A DNA stretch of 64,000 nt, taken from positions 1 to 64,000 of the forward strand of contig NZ_CAKKLP010000003.1 in the NCBI RefSeq assembly GCF_918698085.1, read 5' to 3'. The notes under the pieces are model-generated. The model worked only from the letters and a program-made list of their open reading frames with translations. It ran no database searches and had not been told where the DNA came from. Position numbers and translations under genes: made by a program. This document shows positions 41,844-49,652 of this stretch, piece by piece; position 1 is the first letter of the stretch, and every line of letters starts with the position of its first letter. Origin of the DNA: Chryseobacterium sp. Bi04. Its GTDB lineage: Bacteria; Bacteroidota; Bacteroidia; Flavobacteriales; Weeksellaceae.

Positions 41844-42158
41844 GTATTAAAAATTATGAGGGCAAAGTGTATGGAACTCTTCTTCACCTCCAATCATTGT
41901 TTTCGTTTCCTGAAATTTGTTTAAGAGGTTTGATAAATATATAAAATAATTTTATTCCCTATTGAGGGTAGATACATTTTATTATTGATGATTTTTCAAG
42001 ATTGGTTGATTGGCGATTTTCTTATCGCTATCAGCATTTCCGGACTTCAGTTCGATTGCCAGCCTTATGCATATGATGAATAATATTTATAAAAAAACTA
42101 CCTTTTTAAGGTAGTTTACAGGTTTTTGAGCTCTAAAGATATATCCGTTAATTCAGAT
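41844..42158. other. Intergenic region upstream of the disrupted GLPGLI gene
   Basis: Holds the terminator of the first terpene synthase gene. On the minus strand at 41852-41953 a stop-bounded stretch without an upstream start codon reads L-S-N-L-L-N-K-F-Q-E-T-K-T-M-I-G-G, then E-E-E-F-H-T-L-C-P-H-N-F. It looks like the end of a GG-leader peptide whose 5' part is missing. No TAnnTTTG box is evident. Confidence 0.4.
42095..42118 (-). terminator. Terminator of the terpene synthase gene at 42159
   Basis: AAACTACCTT and AAGGTAGTTT around a short loop; on the minus strand a run of seven T follows. Confidence 0.75.
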
Positions 42159-43187
42159 TTATTTTTGTACAAAAATACTGTGCGGAATAAGAATATCATC
42201 TCCTTCTCTGCCATATTGAGGTACAATAAATCCTTTTGGTTCATATCTGTTTGTACCGGAATTATAATACCAATTGGCACAGCCACTTATCTGTAGTTTT
42301 ATGTGATAGATATGATCATATGCTGCTTTCTGAAATTCCCCAAAATCGGGAAGCGACTGATGAAGATCATCCAGCTCCTGGCCGTACGCATCATGCAGCC
42401 TCATAGCCTCTGTACAGGCTTCCTGATAAGAGAGCTTGTACTGATGACTTAGAATAAAGATGATATTGAGACTTTCAGTTTCTATTTCAAGCTCTTTTTT
42501 CAGAGAGGCAAAATCATTCTGGATGACAATAATCAGGGAAAGGAGCTCTCTGCAGCGCTGTACAACAGGATGATTATAAACATGAACTGGCAGTGCAAAA
42601 TTAGTGGCAGGATCTATAAGGTCACCATAAGGCCACATACCGATTGAATATTTCCGGAAACTGAGGTAATGAGCAAGCAGGGGATAGGTTCTGATTTCAG
42701 CTTGTTTGAAAGGTATTTCCTCCGCCATGCCATACATGATAAATTCATAAAAATTGATAGATACACGATCTATCCAGAATTGGGGCATTCCATTCGCCAC
42801 CCATTCTTTTCTTGCCTGTGCCATCTGCCGCAGAATTCCAATTTCATCCGGATGCGGCTCATCCCCCATCATGACTTCATAGACTCTATCGGCCATTGCT
42901 TTAAGTTCTTTTGCCGGTGTTAATCCGAAATAGTCATCAAAAAGTGTGATATAGATCATCAACCTTGCACAAGGACGCATACGTTCTATAGAATCACAAG
43001 TCGGATTCATATAAGTAGCAACCCGGGACAGAAATTGAGGTTTACATCTTTTTATTCCTTCTTCAGAAATAAAAGTGTAATCCTCATCATACCAGGTTTT
43101 TTCTTCCTCATCAAAGGCATTGGCAATAGGGCTGTTGACTGTTGGCCAGGGATAATGGCATTGGGGAACTATTAATTCTTCTCTCAT
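42159..43187 (-). CDS. Class I terpene synthase, family member 1
   Basis: A 342-residue all-alpha cytosolic enzyme expected to cyclise a prenyl diphosphate through metal-triggered loss of diphosphate. Seen: the acidic metal-binding motif L-F-D-D-Y-F-G at about residues 83-89, the N-D-F-A-S-L-K-K-E second motif (N-x-x-x-S-x-x-x-E) near 228-236, and the C-terminal R-Y pair in S-G-T-N-R-Y. Length is standard for bacterial terpene cyclases. The product cannot be predicted. The next gene upstream (43289) is a clear paralogue. Confidence 0.88.
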   Translation of the reverse strand: MREELIVPQCHYPWPTVNSPIANAFDEEEKTWYDEDYTFISEEGIKRCKPQFLSRVATYMNPTCDSIERMRPCARLMIYITLFDDYFGLTPAKELKAMADRVYEVMMGDEPHPDEIGILRQMAQARKEWVANGMPQFWIDRVSINFYEFIMYGMAEEIPFKQAEIRTYPLLAHYLSFRKYSIGMWPYGDLIDPATNFALPVHVYNHPVVQRCRELLSLIIVIQNDFASLKKELEIETESLNIIFILSHQYKLSYQEACTEAMRLHDAYGQELDDLHQSLPDFGEFQKAAYDHIYHIKLQISGCANWYYNSGTNRYEPKGFIVPQYGREGDDILIPHSIFVQK

Positions 43188-43288
43188 GGTTTTATTATTA
43201 TAAAGTAAGTTGATAATCTTATGTTTTGCCTTCAGTTTTTCTGATTTGACATCCTGAACTCCGTGTTTATTTAAGATGATGATTAAGA

Positions 43289-44341
43289 TCAGACAAGCTT
43301 ATTGTTGTTTTTTAAATTTTTAATCCAATATTCACGGTCAACATGTTTTATCTCTAAATCAAGAGACTGTTCATCAGTACCATATTTGGCAATGGCAAAA
43401 CCTTCTTGAGTATAGCGTTTAGTTCCCGACTCATAATAGAAGGCATTGAGGCCATGGATCATTATCTTTACATGATATATATAATCTTCTACCATTTCCT
43501 GATAAAATCCAAAATCAGGTAAACAGGTCGTTATAGAATCAATTTCCCTAACCATCTCATCATGTATTTTGAGCGATTCTACGATGGCTTCTTCCAATGG
43601 AACTTTATACTCATGCATTACAACCAGAATAATATTCAGTGTTTCATTATCTGTAGCCAGTTCTTTTCTTATCGATGCAAAATCATTCTGAATAGCAATG
43701 ATCATTGATTGAAGCTCTCTTAGCCGGTTCATGGTAGGATGCTCGTGAATGTGTACGGGTAGGGCTTGCCCCATTGCAGCCTCTGTTAGGTTAACAAAGA
43801 CCTTCTGTCCGATAGAGTACATTCGGATCAATAAATAACGGCCAATCGAGGGATAGGTATTGCTTAATTTAAATGGGGTTTCTTCCATCACACCATAGGT
43901 GAAATATTCTTGAAACTCCCTTGCCATACGTTCTATCCAGAATAACGGCATTCCATTTGCAATCCATTCTTTCCGGGCAGCTGCCATTTGGCGGAAAATA
44001 CCGATTTCATCTGGTTGAGGGTCTTTTTCCAGCATGATTTCATAAGTGCGATCAGCGAAGGCTTTCAGCTCATCCAGCGGCATAATACCTACATAATCAT
44101 CCATTATGGTATGATAGTAGCCACAACGTAATATGGGACGCATGATTTCAGGATTACTTGTAACAGGCCACATGTTAAAGACAAAATCATATAACTGCTG
44201 CTTTCCGTATCTGTTTCTTGTTTTTTCCTCCAAAAAACCATAATCTTCTTTAAGCCATTTCTCCTCTTCGGGAAACTCTGTAAAAGGGCTGAAAACTCTC
44301 GGCCATGGATAACTGGGAATAGGGACATATACTGTTTTCAT
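43289..44341 (-). CDS. Class I terpene synthase, family member 2
   Basis: A 350-residue paralogue of member 1, sharing the N-terminal P-x-Y-P-W-P-x-V-x-S-P opening, M-D-D-Y-V-G as metal motif, N-D-F-A-S-I-R-K-E as N-S-E motif and S-G-T-K-R-Y near the end. Many segments are the same, for example P-Q-P-D-E-I-G-I-F-R-Q-M-A against P-H-P-D-E-I-G-I-L-R-Q-M-A, so the two arose by tandem duplication. Separated from member 1 by 101 bp and probably on the same transcript. Confidence 0.88.
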   Translation of the reverse strand: MKTVYVPIPSYPWPRVFSPFTEFPEEEKWLKEDYGFLEEKTRNRYGKQQLYDFVFNMWPVTSNPEIMRPILRCGYYHTIMDDYVGIMPLDELKAFADRTYEIMLEKDPQPDEIGIFRQMAAARKEWIANGMPLFWIERMAREFQEYFTYGVMEETPFKLSNTYPSIGRYLLIRMYSIGQKVFVNLTEAAMGQALPVHIHEHPTMNRLRELQSMIIAIQNDFASIRKELATDNETLNIILVVMHEYKVPLEEAIVESLKIHDEMVREIDSITTCLPDFGFYQEMVEDYIYHVKIMIHGLNAFYYESGTKRYTQEGFAIAKYGTDEQSLDLEIKHVDREYWIKNLKNNNKLV

Positions 44342-44488
44342 AGTTGTTTTTATTATATTAAATTTTTATGAAAATAATTAATCTGTTCTGCATGTAGATT
44401 GATAATGTCGGACCAGAGATAATTACTTCCTGGGAATAATTTGCTTCGTCAAATTCTTCTATATAAGCCTGTTTAAACTAATTAAAAA

Positions 44489-44692
44489 TGTAGGTACAAA
44501 GCTGGGTGAAACACTATAAACACTTTAGTTTATTCTAAGTTTAAGCTGATTAAAAATAAAAAGTACACGTAAGCAAAAAATATTTGATTTTTTTTAAAAT
44601 TTATGTGAGCTTTATTAAACTTAAGTGTTCAAGAAACTTTGCGGCTATGTTGAATCTTCGATTTGTGGTTAAAATAAAAGTTTACATGAGCT
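44489..44692 (+). repeat. Dispersed foldback repeat, copy C
   Basis: Same element as 40728-41000, in the same orientation, but about 25 bp shorter in the right half: it passes from TGAGCTTTA directly into TTAAACTTAAGTGTTCAAG. The segment with TTATTTTC is missing, so the inner stem is lost. It lies between two terpene synthase genes. Confidence 0.7.
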
Positions 44693-44819
44693 CTATTCAT
44701 AATATTTAAAATCTATTTTAATAGGATGGTTAAGTAGTCAAAATGAAAGCATTTTAGTAAACAATAAACTTAATTTAATTTCAATTAAAGATTGCTGTAG
44801 TACATTTTATACTACTTTG

Positions 44820-45845
44820 CTATTTACTAAATTTAACATGGTTGAGCTTTTCCTTCAGTTCTCTCGCTTCTGGAAACTCCATTGCATTGTAACGGTCCAG
44901 TTTTGTAGATATATTTTTCCATCCACTGAGCACCATACTCATATAGTGTACCCAGTTTACAACGGCATCCTGCCATATTCCAAAATCAGGCAAAGAAGCC
45001 TGTAGTTCTATGAATTCTTTCAGATCTTCATTATGAAGGCGCAAATCTTCAAGACAGGCTTCTTTCAAAGACATCTGACGTTCATGTTGAATTACCTTTA
45101 CAATATTGTAATAAATACTGTCGGTTGCCTCATCTTTCAATACAGACTGTACTTCATTGAAAAAGGTAACCAGATGACAGGCCAGTGTCTGTAAACGGAT
45201 GATCACCGGGTGCTCATGGATCTCCTTCGGAAGAATAATTCCTGTTTCCAGCTCTGTAAGCTGAAGGAAAGGATAAAGGCAGATAGAGTTTTCACGTAAG
45301 GCAATACATTCGCTCACACTGGGATAGGCTTTATTTTTCTTGTATTTTAATTCGGTTTCTAATCCTGTAAAATATTTGCTGATCATTTGTGTAAAACGGG
45401 AAACCGATTCCTGAGGAATAAACTGCAATAGCTCCTGTCTTAATGTGGCCAGCATAGGTCCTAAAGGTATTCCGGAATCTTCAGCACTGATCTCGCCATT
45501 GAGTATGGCAATTGATTGGGCATGTATATGTCCGATATCTTCAGGCTCACTTTCTTCATAAAGGTCATCATTGTAGAGGGTCCACAGCATCAGCCTGCAA
45601 ATGGGTTTGAACCGTTCTGGTGATGCAGTTGGAAACCATTGGGCCGCAATATGGGCCGTCTTTGTTTTTTTGTACTTTTTGCGTAGATCGGGATTCTGCT
45701 CATAAAGCCACAGGTATTCCCCGTCGATCCATTGTTTCTCGGTAATCTCCTGCAATTGTTCGGCATTGGGATTTTTAAGTGTTGGGAACGGATACCTGAA
45801 CTGATTGCGAAGCAGTTCAAGGGTGTTAAAATTTTCATTGTTCAT
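44820..45845 (-). CDS. Class I terpene synthase, divergent member 3
   Basis: A 341-residue enzyme of the same family but distant from the other two. It has L-Y-N-D-D-L-Y-E-E at about residues 93-101, a full D-D-x-x-E acidic motif. The second motif reads N-E-V-Q-S-V-L-K-D: the Asn, Ser and an acidic residue are kept, but the Asp after Asn is Glu and the last position is Asp. A D-R-Y pair lies near the end. It opens with F-R-Y-P-F-P-T-L. Likely a cyclase of different specificity. It stands 478 bp upstream of member 2, with a foldback repeat between them, so it may have its own promoter. Confidence 0.82.
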   Translation of the reverse strand: MNNENFNTLELLRNQFRYPFPTLKNPNAEQLQEITEKQWIDGEYLWLYEQNPDLRKKYKKTKTAHIAAQWFPTASPERFKPICRLMLWTLYNDDLYEESEPEDIGHIHAQSIAILNGEISAEDSGIPLGPMLATLRQELLQFIPQESVSRFTQMISKYFTGLETELKYKKNKAYPSVSECIALRENSICLYPFLQLTELETGIILPKEIHEHPVIIRLQTLACHLVTFFNEVQSVLKDEATDSIYYNIVKVIQHERQMSLKEACLEDLRLHNEDLKEFIELQASLPDFGIWQDAVVNWVHYMSMVLSGWKNISTKLDRYNAMEFPEARELKEKLNHVKFSK

Positions 45846-46295
45846 GTGTGATAGTTTTGTTACTAATATATCATTTTATTTAACATAATGTTAATTTATT
45901 TCACATAATATTGATGTTTAATGTAATATATTCTAATATGATAGTATTAATGGGAAATTGAAGAGGTGAAAAAAATTAATGATGCTATGGGTTCAGGATA
46001 TCTCTACTTATTCTAAACAGATTTTCATCCTTTTTTTCTTCTTTTTTTTATCACGAACATCCATAGAATATGAAACATGGATAATAAACAATTAACATGT
46101 GGTAGGCTGCTTGATAAAAAGTAAGAATGGTCCGGAAGATTACTCTAAGGGATCAAACATTTTCTTTGTCATTCCGTCAGGAATCTAGACCAGATAACTC
46201 ATAAAGTAGAGTATAGATACGACGCTACACTACATTTCGCTCTGAATGACACCTTGTTTGCTTAAATTTTATTAACTCCTTGTGTTAAATAGAAT
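45846..46295. other. Intergenic region upstream of terpene synthase 3
   Basis: AT-rich, with no gene. It includes a degenerate REP-like element at 46168-46250 (listed separately) and the promoter region of the terpene synthase gene, where no clear -7 box was found. Confidence 0.5.
46168..46250. repeat. REP-like element with GTCATTC/GAATGAC ends
   Basis: GTCATTCCGTCAGGAATCT at one end and TTCGCTCTGAATGAC at the other: a 7-bp inverted end pair with content like the short palindromic 'gtcattc-type' repeats scattered in many Bacteroidota genomes. Only one copy is seen in this window. Confidence 0.4.
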
Positions 46296-46535
46296 CTACT
46301 TATTTTTCCAAGTTTTATATTTTTCTTTCATACACCGCCCACACGGGCGATAATTATTTTGTATTGCTTCCTGCTCAGATACAAAGAAAACCCTGTTTTC
46401 CCGGTTCATTCTTTTGCCTGACTTACAATGAAGCAATCCATATATTTTTAGTTTTTTATTTCCTCCAAAACAAATTTTCCGGTGGTGTATGTTACTTCTG
46501 AGAACAGAATCTGATAGCTGTGAATGCTGTATCAT
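46296..46535 (-). CDS. Stand-alone Ada-type zinc-binding domain protein
   Basis: A 79-residue protein corresponding to the metal-binding N-terminal domain of Ada. G-L-L-H-C-K-S-G-K-R-M, then V-F-F-V-S-E-Q-E-A-I-Q-N-N-Y-R-P-C-G-R-C-M gives the C, C-x-x-C zinc ligands and the Y-R-P-C signature. The HTH and methyltransferase domains of full Ada are absent. In Ada this domain repairs methylphosphotriesters or binds DNA. It begins 6 bp after the 2OG oxygenase gene, giving a likely two-gene unit linked to alkylation damage; that link is inference. Confidence 0.82.
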   Translation of the reverse strand: MIQHSQLSDSVLRSNIHHRKICFGGNKKLKIYGLLHCKSGKRMNRENRVFFVSEQEAIQNNYRPCGRCMKEKYKTWKNK

Positions 46536-46541
46536 ATTGTT

Positions 46542-47255
46542 TTAGTTGGCAGCATCATGGAAAATGATTCCCAGGGCGTATCGGTTTCCCTCCTTTACTT
46601 CGCTTACCCCATGTTTCATATTAACCCTGTAATAGCCTTTTGTTCCTTTTTCAGGTTTGAAATTGGTGGTAAAAATAAGCACATCACCTTTTCCGGGTTT
46701 TAAAACAATAGCTTTAGACTGTGCTCTTGGGACCTGTTGGGTTAATACAAACTCACCTCCGGTAAAATCTTTTTCAGGCTCACTGAGCATGGCAACAATC
46801 TGGATTGGGAAATACAGGTCTCCATATAAATCCTGATGTAAAGTATTGAAACCTCCCTTTTCATATTGTAAGATTAAAACAGTTGCTTTCTGCTGACCAT
46901 TGCTGTGGCACTGCTTCAGGAATTCTGCATGCTCTAATGGAAAGGTTGTATCCATATGTAAAGCCTTGAACCAGGAATTGGCAATAGAAGCCAGATGAGG
47001 GTATATGGTGGTCCGTATCATTTGAATCAATGCAGGAAGGGGATAATTAAAATATTTATATTCCCCTAAGCCAAAGCGATGCCGGGCCATAACAACGGTT
47101 TTACGATAGGATTCTGAATGGTTGTAATTAGACTTCAGCATCTTACAATCTTCCTCTGATAAGAGATTACGAATAACGGTATAACCGTTTTGATGCATAG
47201 CTTCAGTAATAGAGTGCCAGTCTGTATTGTTGATTTTTTGAATAATATCTGTCAT
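46542..47255 (-). CDS. 2OG-Fe(II) oxygenase (prolyl-hydroxylase-like)
   Basis: A 237-residue double-stranded beta-helix dioxygenase. Iron ligands appear as H-Q-D (H-x-D) in N-T-L-H-Q-D-L-Y-G-D and a distal His in V-N-M-K-H-G-V-S-E-V. The 2-oxoglutarate-binding Arg follows in E-G-N-R-Y-A-L-G-I. A F-T-G-G-E-F-V-L loop is typical of the family. It begins M-T-D-I-I-Q at 47255; an ATG 54 nt earlier would add an unrelated hydrophobic stretch. Co-transcription with an Ada-like zinc protein suggests nucleic-acid repair, but the fold also covers protein hydroxylases. Confidence 0.85.
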   Translation of the reverse strand: MTDIIQKINNTDWHSITEAMHQNGYTVIRNLLSEEDCKMLKSNYNHSESYRKTVVMARHRFGLGEYKYFNYPLPALIQMIRTTIYPHLASIANSWFKALHMDTTFPLEHAEFLKQCHSNGQQKATVLILQYEKGGFNTLHQDLYGDLYFPIQIVAMLSEPEKDFTGGEFVLTQQVPRAQSKAIVLKPGKGDVLIFTTNFKPEKGTKGYYRVNMKHGVSEVKEGNRYALGIIFHDAAN

Positions 47256-47405
47256 GATTTTGTTTATGTATAGCAAAGATCTAATGTTATTCATAAATAT
47301 AAAATCCAAAGCATGCGGAAAATGGGCTGGATGACCATAATAAATCTTGTTCTGGACTAGCTTTATAACTTTAATCTGGAGTATAAAACCAGTCCTCTTT
47401 AAAGA

Positions 47406-47413
47406 TACTTTTG
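47406..47413 (+). promoter_or_regulatory. -7 box of the GNAT gene
   Basis: TACTTTTG fits TAnnTTTG, 27 nt before the ATG. Confidence 0.6.
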
Positions 47414-47440
47414 CATCGTTAATATAAATAAAGTATAACG

Positions 47441-47887
47441 ATGAATTACACCATTAAAAAAGCGGGTCTTGAAGATCTGAATGAAACAGCAGAGCTGTTT
47501 AATCTTTACCGTATCTTCTACAGACAGGAATCAGATCTGGAAAAAGGAAAGGCCTTTTTAAAAGAAAGGTTTTTAAACAGCGAATCAGACCTGTTTCTTG
47601 CCATAGCTGACGGAAAAGCTGTAGGATTTGTCCAGCTTTACAAGCTTTTTCATTACACCAAACTACAGAAACAGTGGCTGCTGAGTGATCTGTTTGTACA
47701 TCCTGATTATAGAGGGAAAGGGCTCTCTGTAGCTTTAATTGACCGCTGTAAACAATGGTGTGAGGAGACCGGTGCATGTGGACTGATGCTTGAAACAGAG
47801 AAAACCAATGATATTGGAAATACCCTTTACCCACGTTGTGGATTTGAATATGACGGACTTCACAATTATTATTACTGGTGGAAATAG
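47441..47887 (+). CDS. GNAT-family N-acetyltransferase
   Basis: A 148-residue acetyl-CoA-dependent acetyltransferase. Acetyl-CoA-binding motif A is seen as L-S-D-L-F-V-H-P-D-Y-R-G-K-G-L-S-V-A-L (R-G-K-G), followed by L-M-L-E-T-E-K-T-N and a C-terminal Y-P-R-C-G-F-E-Y. Family position is clear but the acceptor (amine, protein or drug) is not. Single gene, divergent from the oxygenase unit. Confidence 0.92.
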   Translation: MNYTIKKAGLEDLNETAELFNLYRIFYRQESDLEKGKAFLKERFLNSESDLFLAIADGKAVGFVQLYKLFHYTKLQKQWLLSDLFVHPDYRGKGLSVALIDRCKQWCEETGACGLMLETEKTNDIGNTLYPRCGFEYDGLHNYYYWWK

Positions 47888-47965
47888 ATGAGGAGTTATG
47901 AGTTATGAGGTATGAGGTATGAGTTGAGAGTTGAGAGTTGAGAGTTGGGAGGTGAGAATGAGGGT
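47888..47965. repeat. Purine-rich degenerate tandem repeat
   Basis: Irregular tandem units of the type GAGTTATGAG then GAGAGTTGA, about eight to nine units of 7-10 bp. Purine-rich on the top strand, just after the GNAT stop codon. Similar degenerate purine runs occur at 54890-54950 and 55560-55605. Confidence 0.6.
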
Positions 47966-48158
47966 GGATAGGGGATGTAAAGTGTTGACCTTACGGTGTT
48001 AAAGTATGATATTTCATCTTATATGTTGATAAATAATAGCCGGTAGCCTGATTTGGGCTTTTCATTTTCTAGTTTTTTCTATAAAATAGTAGTATTAGTT
48101 CTACATTTATTATTATTTAATTCTACATCTATCCTTTTACTTGTACGAGACATAAAGC

Positions 48159-48166
48159 TATTTTTG
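48159..48166 (+). promoter_or_regulatory. -7 box of a candidate small RNA
   Basis: TATTTTTG fits TAnnTTTG exactly. A TTG at 48141-48143 lies 15 nt upstream, slightly closer than usual for the -33 element. The next annotated gene on this strand is over 1 kb away. Confidence 0.5.
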
Positions 48167-48171
48167 TAAGA

Positions 48172-48301
48172 GCTCTGAATAATCAGAATTAGGACAGCTG
48201 AGTACAGAGCTTATGAAAGAAAATTAATCTCCGCCTCATTTTCTACTTTTTCCCCACGGTTTTATGATTAGTACCACAAAACTGCTTGGCGGAGATTTTT
48301 T
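48172..48301 (+). ncRNA. Candidate structured small RNA
   Basis: About 130 nt between a good -7 box and a T run. First structure: TAAG..CTCTG with CAGAG..CTTA (48167-48213), nine pairs with a small bulge. Second: a perfect 10-bp stem, AATCTCCGCC (48226-48235) with GGCGGAGATT (48288-48297), enclosing 52 nt and ending in T residues as a terminator would. It contains no plausible reading frame and opposes the downstream gene, so it is not a leader. Possibly 6S-like or another lineage-specific RNA; family not determined. Confidence 0.5.
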
Positions 48302-48311
48302 ACTTCAAATA

Positions 48312-48345
48312 AAAAGAGAACCACATTTGTGATTCTCTTTTGTTT
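48312..48345. terminator. Bidirectional terminator between the candidate sRNA and the 48366 gene
   Basis: AAAGAGAACCACA and GTGATTCTCTTT pair with one mismatch, with A and T tracts on both sides. Confidence 0.75.
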
Positions 48346-48365
48346 TTTTATTCATTACCTCTGTA

Positions 48366-48947
48366 TTACGGAGCCAATTGAGCGTAAGGAGTCAGCTTAT
48401 TATCATCAGACATGGTCTGATCCAAAAACTCTCTTTTCTGATTTGCTTTCATCCTTCCGGCAGCCTCATTAGCACTGAAATAAGCTTCACTTAGCTTTGT
48501 AGCAAGTTCTGCAGGTTTGAAATCAAATTTTGTATCACCTTCCACTCCCAGGTATCCATTTTTTTTGGTAAGGTTTGTAATATAGTTATTATAGTTGATT
48601 AATGTATTTCTCAGATATTGAGTATGATACTCCATACATTTTTTAGCTTTCTTGGAAGAATTATTAAGAATACAGTTCTTCATATTGTTTCTGTATAAAA
48701 ACCATTCAGATTCCAAAATTTTATATTCTTTACCCACGGCAATTTTTCCGTTTGTGACAATATTATTATCGCTTTCTTTGGTAGCAATGTTCTGAAGATG
48801 CTGCATTACCAATGGAACAGTAGCCTCAATTTTAGATTTTGTCTCCTTTAATACACTGAGATCAGCAGCCGGAGAATTCTTCTTTTGTGCAGTTGTTACG
48901 TTAAAAATAAGCAGTAATAGTACAATCAATAAATTATATCTTTTCAT
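48366..48947 (-). CDS. Secreted protein of unknown function
   Basis: A 193-residue exported protein: N-terminal K-R, hydrophobic segment and cleavage near T-T-A-Q at residue 21. The mature part is helical and Lys/Asn/Glu-rich, with two Cys (N-C-I-L-N and K-C-M-E-Y) and several N-Y/N-x-T segments. No family was recognised. Alone on its strand, with its own terminator. Confidence 0.7.
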   Translation of the reverse strand: MKRYNLLIVLLLLIFNVTTAQKKNSPAADLSVLKETKSKIEATVPLVMQHLQNIATKESDNNIVTNGKIAVGKEYKILESEWFLYRNNMKNCILNNSSKKAKKCMEYHTQYLRNTLINYNNYITNLTKKNGYLGVEGDTKFDFKPAELATKLSEAYFSANEAAGRMKANQKREFLDQTMSDDNKLTPYAQLAP

Positions 48948-49167
48948 GAGAAATTTTTAAAGCACTAAAATAAATATAATTTCCCGGTTTAGACAAATCC
49001 ATTTTAATTTTATTTAATAAATTTTAACAAGTTTTAAGAATTTAAAGGTGAAATCATCACTTTTCTGCTGATTATATAGCTGATAATTTGTTGCCATTAA
49101 AAAATATGTATATTTAATGTAAATTTATTTGTCTGATTATCAGAGGTTTAATATGTTTGCATCTCTT

Positions 49168-49234
49168 ATCACTAAAAAAATAGTTGTTAGATTCAATTTT
49201 ATATCTACATTTGTATAACTAATTTCTTAGTGAT
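49168..49234 (+). promoter_or_regulatory. Inverted repeat around the blaI-like promoter (candidate operator)
   Basis: ATCACTAA-N5-TAGTT on the left and its inverse AACTA-N5-TTAGTGAT on the right flank the -7 box TACATTTG at 49206-49213. Each half site has thirteen matching bases. This is where an autoregulating BlaI/MecI-type repressor would bind. Confidence 0.55.
49206..49213 (+). promoter_or_regulatory. -7 box of the BlaI/M56 operon
   Basis: TACATTTG fits TAnnTTTG and is centred between the operator-like inverted repeats. Confidence 0.6.
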
Positions 49235-49281
49235 ATAAGATGCATGGATCATATATCACCTTAATGATAAATGAAAAGGAT

Positions 49282-49647
49282 ATGAAAATTCAAACCTTAA
49301 CCAAAGCAGAAGAACAGGTAATGCAGTATTTGTGGAAAATAGAAAAAGGATTCCTTAAAGATATTCTTGATCTTTTTCCTGAGCCAAAACCACATACCAA
49401 TACCGTTTCTACAATTTTGAAAGTATTAAAGGAGAAAGAATTTGTAGATTATGATGTCTACGGAAGACAGCATGAATATTATCCGTTGGTTTCTAAAGAA
49501 CAATATTCGGGGAAAACAATGAAAAGCCTTGTGAAGAATTATTTTAAAGGTTCCTACAAAAGTGCCGTTTCGTTTCTGGTAGAGAAAAATGAAATGACCG
49601 TTCAGGACCTTGAAATGCTATTAGATGAATTGAAAAAGAAAAGCTAA
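49282..49647 (+). CDS. BlaI/MecI/CopY-family transcriptional repressor
   Basis: A 121-residue winged-helix repressor: L-T-K-A-E-E-Q-V-M-Q-Y-L-W at residues 5-17, H-T-N-T-V-S-T-I-L-K-V-L-K-E-K as the recognition helix region, and D-V-Y-G-R-Q-H-E-Y-Y-P as the wing. The C-terminal part dimerises. It is cleaved or released upon signalling by the M56 partner in known systems. ATGs at 49240 and 49264 are alternatives; 49282 begins directly at the family start. The M56 gene follows after 5 bp. Confidence 0.9.
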   Translation: MKIQTLTKAEEQVMQYLWKIEKGFLKDILDLFPEPKPHTNTVSTILKVLKEKEFVDYDVYGRQHEYYPLVSKEQYSGKTMKSLVKNYFKGSYKSAVSFLVEKNEMTVQDLEMLLDELKKKS

Positions 49648-49652
49648 CAATC

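Noticed and set aside
46168..46250. Insertion sequence remnant
   Set aside because: Only 83 bp with short inverted ends and no transposase sequence; better treated as a REP-like element.
47888..47965. Short tandem repeats as a possible CRISPR or iteron set
   Set aside because: Units are degenerate, 7-10 bp long, without constant spacers, and no replication or Cas gene is near.
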